Shown here one piece after another: positions 39,558-44,029 of a stretch of DNA of 44,029 nucleotides; positions within the stretch are counted from its first letter, which is position 1, and each line of letters starts with the position of its first letter. The notes beneath the pieces are model-generated. The model ran no database searches. It was not told the origin of the DNA and worked only from the letters and a program-made list of their open reading frames with translations. The DNA comes from Marinilabilia sp. Lineage in GTDB: Bacteria; Bacteroidota; Bacteroidia; Bacteroidales; Marinilabiliaceae. The stretch spans positions 1-44,029 of the forward strand of contig NZ_JADQBH010000139.1 in assembly GCF_016278715.1 (NCBI RefSeq). The letters are read 5' to 3'. A program made the translations under genes and the position numbers.

Positions 39558-39577
39558 TTTTTATCAGTTCTGAACGT

Positions 39578-39600
39578 CTATATCCAAACCATGGATATCT
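39578..39600. promoter_or_regulatory. Small palindrome between nnrD and the DUF4831 gene
   Basis: ATATCCA and TGGATAT are perfect 7-base arms around AACCA (about 39580-39598), between the nnrD stop and the promoter at 39644. It may be a short RNA hairpin or operator. Confidence 0.3.
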
Positions 39601-39643
39601 AAATCCTGAACTATTTCATTACCATCAGCCTGTTTTTATTTAG

Positions 39644-39651
39644 TAACTTTG
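39644..39651 (+). promoter_or_regulatory. -7 element of the DUF4831 gene promoter
   Basis: TAACTTTG matches TAnnTTTG, 48 bases upstream of the ATG at 39699. The -33 position shows only a weak TTTC/CATT. Confidence 0.5.
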
Positions 39652-39698
39652 AATTTGAGAACCCGAATCAGTATTTAATTAAGCAGAAAAACAATATC

Positions 39699-40784
39699 AT
39701 GGGAAAAATAAAAAATCTATCCATCCTTGTCATCCTGGCTCTATTGGGGGCTTGCACTGCCCCAAGAACCATTTCCAAAGCCGATTTCAACACCGCAGAT
39801 TCAACGGCAGCCCCCGGAAAATTGTATTATCATCTGCCAACTACGGTAATAAATATTGAAGTAACAGCCCGGAAAGTCATTGAAAAACGAGGCCCATACT
39901 ATCGTTATTCAGAGCGTTATCTGAATCTTTCCGATATCATTGCCGAAGACAAGGAATACTGGGAAATTACAGGGGCAACCATTTACACCACCGGGATTCC
40001 GGACAGCAACCGTTTCTTTAGCATTTCTGCAGAAGGTACCCCGGCAGGAGCAGCTGTGAGTCTGACCCCTGATGGGACACTTTTGGGCTTCAACGTACCA
40101 GCGGCCGGTTCATTACACAACACTTTGTCGACCGATGCCGACAACATACAGGTTTCGACTGAAGAATTTAGTTTCGATGACATCCCTTATACCGAAGAAC
40201 AACTCATTAAAACCTCCAGCGCTGCCACTGCAGAAGAGGTAGCCGCTGAAATCTACAACATCCGGGATTCACGCAGACGCCTGCTCGAGGGAGACATTAA
40301 AAATCTGCCCCCCGATGAAGGCTCCTACCAAAGAATCCTTGAAGGTTTGGACCGAATGGAAAAACAATACCTTTCACTTTTCAAAGGAAAAAAACAAATA
40401 GACACCCAAAAACGCACATTCCGTTTTGTGCCGGATGCCAGCGCATCTGCCAATCAGGTTCTGTTCCGGTTTTCCACTCAAAAAGGGTTTACCTCTATTG
40501 ATGATATGGCAGGCACACCGGTTTACATTGAAGTACTTAGCGAAAAAGTTACTGAAAACAATCAGGTACATATAAATTCAAAAGAGCGAACCGGGATGAT
40601 TTACTGCAAGCCCCAAAAAGCTACGGTAAAAGTCATTGACCGAACAATGCTGCTGACTCAGGAAGAGATGCTCATTGGCCAATATGGAACCCTGCACACC
40701 TTGCCCGTCTCCCTGCTGGATAATCCCGGCACCATTGTGGAACTGGATCCCGCAACGGGAGCTATTGTTAATATCAGGTACTAG
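39699..40784 (+). CDS. DUF4831 family lipoprotein
   Basis: A 361-residue lipoprotein (ILALLGACTAP, Cys19), probably periplasmic. The sequence is that of the DUF4831 family of Bacteroidetes: YYHLPTTVINIEV (39-51), KRGPYYRYSERYL (64-76), PDGTLLGFN, and a C-terminal beta-rich half. A Lys/Glu-rich central helix (about 180-230, including RRRLLEGDIKNLPP) separates two beta-rich parts. No catalytic motif is recognisable and no function is known. The stop codon is the first part of a degenerate heptad repeat. It is followed by pepD. Confidence 0.85.
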   Translation: MGKIKNLSILVILALLGACTAPRTISKADFNTADSTAAPGKLYYHLPTTVINIEVTARKVIEKRGPYYRYSERYLNLSDIIAEDKEYWEITGATIYTTGIPDSNRFFSISAEGTPAGAAVSLTPDGTLLGFNVPAAGSLHNTLSTDADNIQVSTEEFSFDDIPYTEEQLIKTSSAATAEEVAAEIYNIRDSRRRLLEGDIKNLPPDEGSYQRILEGLDRMEKQYLSLFKGKKQIDTQKRTFRFVPDASASANQVLFRFSTQKGFTSIDDMAGTPVYIEVLSEKVTENNQVHINSKERTGMIYCKPQKATVKVIDRTMLLTQEEMLIGQYGTLHTLPVSLLDNPGTIVELDPATGAIVNIRY

Positions 40785-40832
40785 CTGTTAGCTCGTGGCT
40801 GTTAGCTGTTGGCTGTTGGCTCTTAGCTATTG
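40783..40832 (+). repeat. Degenerate heptad tandem repeat (GCTGTTA/GCTGTTG)
   Basis: About seven copies of a 7-base unit of the form (A/G)GCTGTT(A/G), with variants CTCGTGG and CTCTTAG, begin at the DUF4831 stop codon. Such GCTGTTAG-type heptads are scattered in many Bacteroidetes genomes. Confidence 0.75.
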
Positions 40833-40845
40833 AGTGTCAGGGAGT

Positions 40846-40894
40846 GAAAACACGAAACACAGAACTAGAAACACGGAACACAGAACACGGAACT
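40846..40894 (+). repeat. Degenerate tandem repeat (ACACGGAAC/ACACAGAAC)
   Basis: Five or six units related to ACACGGAAC, ACACAGAAC and GAAACACGG follow the heptad repeat after 14 bases. The upstream open frame at 40834-40941 is built from these repeats and is not considered coding. Confidence 0.7.
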
Positions 40895-40941
40895 CTATGT
40901 CCCCAGATGGGATTCGGAGAGCCTCTAAAACAAATAAAAAA

Positions 40942-42402
40942 ATGAACACAAACATTTCAAAACTAGAACCTCAGCTTTTATGGTCTTATTTTCATGAGCT
41001 GACAAAAATACCGCGGCCTTCCAAAAATGAAAGCAAAGTTATCGACTTTGTTGAGCAGGAAGGCAAACGTCTGGGACTGGAAACCATTAAGGATGGAGTC
41101 GGAAATGTCATCATAAAAAAACCGGCTACCTCAGGCATGGAAAGTGCTAAAGGGGTTGTTTTACAGGGCCATTTGGACATGGTGCCTCAGAAAAATAGTG
41201 ACAAACAGCACAATTTCGATAAAGACCCCATTGAAGCATTTGAGGAAGATGGCTGGGTAAAAGCCAACGGAACTACTCTTGGAGCCGACAATGGCATTGG
41301 GGTGGCTGCTGCGCTGGCAATACTCAAAAGCAACAACCTAAAACACGGGCCCATTGAGGCACTGTTTACAATCGACGAAGAAACGGGCATGACCGGTGCC
41401 AATGCATTAAAGCCCGGAGTTCTGAAAGGTGATATTCTAATAAATATGGACTCTGAAGACGAAGGAGAACTTTATGTTGGATGTGCCGGAGGTACTGATG
41501 CCAATGCAGTTTTCACCTATATGGAAGAGGAGTTTCCTGAAAATCATGTTGCCCGTAAAATCAATCTTACCGGATTGAAAGGCGGACACTCGGGAATGGA
41601 CATCGTATTGGAACGAGGCAACGCCAACAAATTGCTTTTCAGACTACTGAAGTATTTAGTGGCTCACGAACAGGTAAGACTCTCTACTATTGAAGGGGGG
41701 AGTCTGCGCAACGCCATTCCGCGCGAAGCATTTGCAATAATTGCCATACCGGAAAACAAACTGAAGGAGGTGGAGCAGGCGGTGGATGGCTATAAAAATA
41801 TCTTCACCAATGAACTTAAAAATGTGGAGCCCGATCTTTCACTCAAACTTGAATCGACCGAAACACCTCATTTTGTGATGGATGAAATGACGCAGGACGA
41901 TCTAATCAATGCCATCCAGGGATGCCCCAATGGTGTAATTCGGATGAGTACAGAAATGCCCGGACTGGTAGAGACATCACTCAATCTGGCAATCGTAAAA
42001 TCACACAACAAGGAGGTGGAAGTAAAAGCCCTCATTCGTTCCAGCGTGGATACAGCTAAAGAAGAGGTGGAATCCACTCTTGAAAGCATTTTTCTACTGG
42101 CAGGAGCCCATGTGTGGTTCGATGGTCAATATCCCGGCTGGAAACCCAATATGGACTCACAAATTCTGAAAACCATGCAAAGTGTTTATCAGAAAAAATG
42201 GGGCAAAACACCGGAAATAAAAGCCATTCATGCAGGTCTGGAATGCGGTATTTTGGGAAATGCCTACCCCAACTGGGATATGATATCTTTCGGCCCAACC
42301 ATTAACTTTCCGCACTCACCCGATGAAAAAGTAAATGTGGAAACCGTTCAAAAATTCTGGGATTTTCTGGTGAGTACGCTGGAGAACATCCCCGCCAAAT
42401 AA
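40942..42402 (+). CDS. pepD: Aminoacyl-histidine dipeptidase (peptidase M20, PepD)
   Basis: A 486-residue cytoplasmic metal dipeptidase that hydrolyses Xaa-His and other dipeptides. I start it at the ATG at 40942 (MNTNISKLEPQLLW), the family-typical start; the frame upstream to 40834 runs through tandem repeats. Metal-site motifs: GHLDMVPQ (with His and Asp), GADNGIGVA (Asp), IDEETGMTGA (catalytic Glu pair), NMDSEDEGEL (Asp) and, near the end, HAGLECG (His). The lid-domain segment LTGLKGGHSGMDI is conserved. It lies after the repeat block and ends in a terminator at 42425. The peptide transporter nearby offers a related peptide-use context, but the two are not in one operon. Confidence 0.95.
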   Translation: MNTNISKLEPQLLWSYFHELTKIPRPSKNESKVIDFVEQEGKRLGLETIKDGVGNVIIKKPATSGMESAKGVVLQGHLDMVPQKNSDKQHNFDKDPIEAFEEDGWVKANGTTLGADNGIGVAAALAILKSNNLKHGPIEALFTIDEETGMTGANALKPGVLKGDILINMDSEDEGELYVGCAGGTDANAVFTYMEEEFPENHVARKINLTGLKGGHSGMDIVLERGNANKLLFRLLKYLVAHEQVRLSTIEGGSLRNAIPREAFAIIAIPENKLKEVEQAVDGYKNIFTNELKNVEPDLSLKLESTETPHFVMDEMTQDDLINAIQGCPNGVIRMSTEMPGLVETSLNLAIVKSHNKEVEVKALIRSSVDTAKEEVESTLESIFLLAGAHVWFDGQYPGWKPNMDSQILKTMQSVYQKKWGKTPEIKAIHAGLECGILGNAYPNWDMISFGPTINFPHSPDEKVNVETVQKFWDFLVSTLENIPAK

Positions 42403-42424
42403 ACATCCTACAACATTCTCAAAC

Positions 42425-42468
42425 AAGCCTTCTTTGCCTGCCATTACAAAAGCAAAGAGGGCTTTTTT
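42425..42468 (+). terminator. Intrinsic terminator after pepD
   Basis: GCCTTCTTTGC (42427-42437) pairs with GCAAAGAGGGC (42452-42462), one G-U pair, loop of 14 bases, followed by TTTTTTAT. It begins 25 bases after the stop codon. Confidence 0.85.
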
Positions 42469-42475
42469 ATTGGAA

Positions 42476-42676
42476 CCCCCTGCCTCAAGCTCCCTGCCGG
42501 GGCTTGTCCACCATGAAAAGGAAAAACCGAACAATAATTCCTTCCAGATATAAATTGAAAAAGACATGGTCATGCCAACAATCCAGCTTCAGCGTAAAAG
42601 GAACCCTCAACTATCCACCATCAAAGCTCTCTGTCCCAAGCTCCCTGCCCCATGCTCTCTGCTCCATGCCCCATTA
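42476..42676. repeat. Degenerate CCCTGCC/GCTCC-type repeat cluster
   Basis: Related units occur at 42476-42507 (CCCCTGCCTCAAGCTCCCTG and neighbours) and 42625-42672 (AGCTCTCTGTCCCAAGCTCC, CTGCCCCATGCTCTCTGCTC). They look like decayed copies of one short repeat. No gene is seen in 42403-42857 other than these and the terminator and promoter. Confidence 0.55.
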
Positions 42677-42722
42677 CTAAAAAATCCCATCCCGTATCCC
42701 CAACACTATTTAACATCCCTTT

Positions 42723-42754
42723 TTTGAAATTCATCACTTAAACCCATACATTTG
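42723..42754 (+). promoter_or_regulatory. Consensus promoter of the ClC-type channel gene
   Basis: TTTG (42723-42726) and TACATTTG (42747-42754) match the Bacteroidetes -33 and -7 elements with a 20-base spacer. The start of transcription should be near 42760, giving a leader of about 100 bases before the ATG at 42858. Confidence 0.75.
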
Positions 42755-42857
42755 CAGCGCTATTAAATGAAAATCAGGCAAAAAAGTCTGAAGCATTCAA
42801 TTTCTGACAACCACAGATCCTTTTTTTACACACAAATAATTTTTCGGGGAAGTCCTC

Positions 42858-44029
42858 ATGGAAACAGCTTCAAAACTATTAGGACGCTTTCTAATATGGC
42901 GGGTCAAAAATGTATCTCAAAAACACTTCACCCTGTTTTTGTCGTTCATCATCGGACTGGCAAGCGGTCTGGCTGCCGTTATATTAAAAAACACCATCCA
43001 CTTCACCCACCAGCTTCTGACTGAGGGCTTTACCCTGGAACACCAAAACTGGCTCTACCTTGCTTATCCGTTGGCAGGTATTTTTCTAACGGTTTTGTTT
43101 ACCCGCTATGTGGTAAAAGATAGTATCAGTCACGGAATAACCAAGATATTGTATGCTTTTTCCCGCAAGGGCGGGTATTTGAAACCCCACAACTCTTTTA
43201 CCTCAGTAATAGGAAGTACTTTCACCATTGGATTTGGAGGTTCGGTAGGAGCCGAGGCCCCCATTGTGCTCACCGGTGCATCCATCGGATCCTCGCTGGG
43301 GCGGATGTTTCATCTGAATCAAAAAACCATTACACTTTTGGTTGGCGCAGGAGCTGCGGGTGCCATTGCGGGAATTTTTAAAGCCCCCATTGCCGGTCTG
43401 GTATTCACCCTTGAGGTTCTGATGCTCGATTTGACCATGGCTTCCATCATACCACTACTGATTTCAGCCGTTACAGCCACCACACTGGCATACTTTTTCC
43501 TGGGAAAAGCTGCTGAATTTGCCTTTCATCTCGACAATGCCTTTTTATTGAACAACCTGCCCTGGTATTTGATACTGGGAGTTCTGGGAGGCCTCATTTC
43601 CCTTTACATGACCTGGGGGAGTATGTACACCGAAGAGAAAATCGCCAAAATCAAAAATCCATTTTACCGATTACTGACGGGCGGACTTATTCTCAGCTTA
43701 CTGATTTTCCTGTTCCCTCCGCTATACGGTGAAGGTTACACCACTATCTCAGCACTTCTTAGCGGCAATACAGATGTCATTGTGGAAAACACCTTTTTCT
43801 ACGCACTAAAAGACAACAACCTCATCATTCTCAGCTTCCTGTTGCTTCTGATTGTCTTTAAAGTACTCGCCACAGCAGCCACCAACGGAAGCGGTGGTGT
43901 AGGTGGTATTTTTGCACCTACGCTTTTCACCGGGGGAGTGGCCGGCTTCTTCATGGCACGTTTGGTAAACAATATGGGATGGGTAAAGCTGCCCGAGTCT
44001 AATTTCACCCTTGCAGGAGATCGGAAGAG
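42858..44029 (+). CDS. ClC family chloride channel/transporter (cut by window end)
   Basis: An open frame from the ATG at 42858 runs to the window edge (390 complete codons, no stop). It starts METASKLLGRFLIWR, preceded by GGGGAAG as a ribosome-binding site, and has many membrane segments. ClC selectivity motifs are visible: GFGGSVGAEAPIVLTGASIGS (the GxxGPxxx region, with a Glu where the gating Glu of ClC is expected), then GAGAAGAIAGIFKAPIAGLVFTLE, and farther on NGSGGVGGIFAPTLFTGG. Bacterial ClC proteins exchange chloride for protons or pass chloride or fluoride. The C-terminal part, which may hold CBS domains, is outside the window. It has its own promoter. Confidence 0.92.
   Translation, partial: METASKLLGRFLIWRVKNVSQKHFTLFLSFIIGLASGLAAVILKNTIHFTHQLLTEGFTLEHQNWLYLAYPLAGIFLTVLFTRYVVKDSISHGITKILYAFSRKGGYLKPHNSFTSVIGSTFTIGFGGSVGAEAPIVLTGASIGSSLGRMFHLNQKTITLLVGAGAAGAIAGIFKAPIAGLVFTLEVLMLDLTMASIIPLLISAVTATTLAYFFLGKAAEFAFHLDNAFLLNNLPWYLILGVLGGLISLYMTWGSMYTEEKIAKIKNPFYRLLTGGLILSLLIFLFPPLYGEGYTTISALLSGNTDVIVENTFFYALKDNNLIILSFLLLLIVFKVLATAATNGSGGVGGIFAPTLFTGGVAGFFMARLVNNMGWVKLPESNFTLAGDRK

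Noticed and set aside
40783-40894. CRISPR array
   Set aside because: Units are 7-9 bases, degenerate and directly adjacent, with no spacers of constant length.
40834-40941. N-terminal extension of PepD encoded by tandem repeats
   Set aside because: The repeat-derived sequence is not like any PepD N-terminus, and the family-typical ATG lies at 40942.
42767-43024. Plus-strand 85-codon frame ahead of and inside the ClC gene
   Set aside because: It is out of frame with the clear ClC reading that starts at 42858.

Overview
The window looks like a chromosomal segment of a polysaccharide-degrading Bacteroidetes, probably of the Bacteroidales/Marinilabiliales type (lineage is inferred from gene content, not from a marker gene). 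Supporting signs are a SusC/SusD pair, lipoprotein signal peptides on most hydrolases, a BACON domain, a type IX secretion sorting domain, and promoters of the Bacteroidetes form TTTG-N20-TAnnTTTG.

Left edge to 18.7 kb: a Nudix gene cut by the window edge (possibly an AraR-type sugar regulator) diverges from a lipoprotein aldose 1-epimerase. A polysaccharide utilization locus (PUL) follows. Its receptor operon runs leftward: SusC-like transporter, SusD-like lipoprotein, GH30 lipoprotein, SusE-like binding lipoprotein, then a terminator. A membrane-tethered propeller/Y_Y_Y/LuxR-type regulator sits in the middle on the plus strand. Diverging from it is a second leftward unit: a BACON-GH30 enzyme resembling GH30_8 xylanases, then two tandem paralogous right-handed beta-helix lipoproteins. 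The beta-helix pair carries an Asp and a Glu in contexts that resemble the catalytic residues of GH120 beta-xylosidases as I remember them. Together with a separate GH10 xylanase at 28.2 kb this suggests xylan or arabinoxylan use. The other GH30 resembles the beta-1,6-glucanase type, so the substrate is not settled.

18.7-29.3 kb: a structured leader region, a single-domain response regulator, a candidate small RNA of about 50 nt with its own promoter and terminator, an M48 metalloprotease lipoprotein, LarE, a T9SS-sorted secreted protein, an orphan TonB-dependent receptor, a divergent methyltransferase/ATP-grasp pair, and the GH10 xylanase.

29.6-36.1 kb: an AT-richer accessory stretch with DinB-like and LysR genes, an IS21-type end remnant, a two-PH-domain membrane protein, a toxin-antitoxin pair (MqsR-like toxin; MqsA-like antitoxin that lacks most zinc cysteines and is fused to a SocA/Panacea domain), and an NfeD/SPFH pair.

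36.1 kb to the right edge: housekeeping-type genes: POT peptide transporter, bifunctional NAD(P)H-hydrate repair enzyme, DUF4831 lipoprotein, PepD dipeptidase, and a ClC-type chloride channel gene cut by the window end. Degenerate short tandem repeats fill the gaps around pepD.
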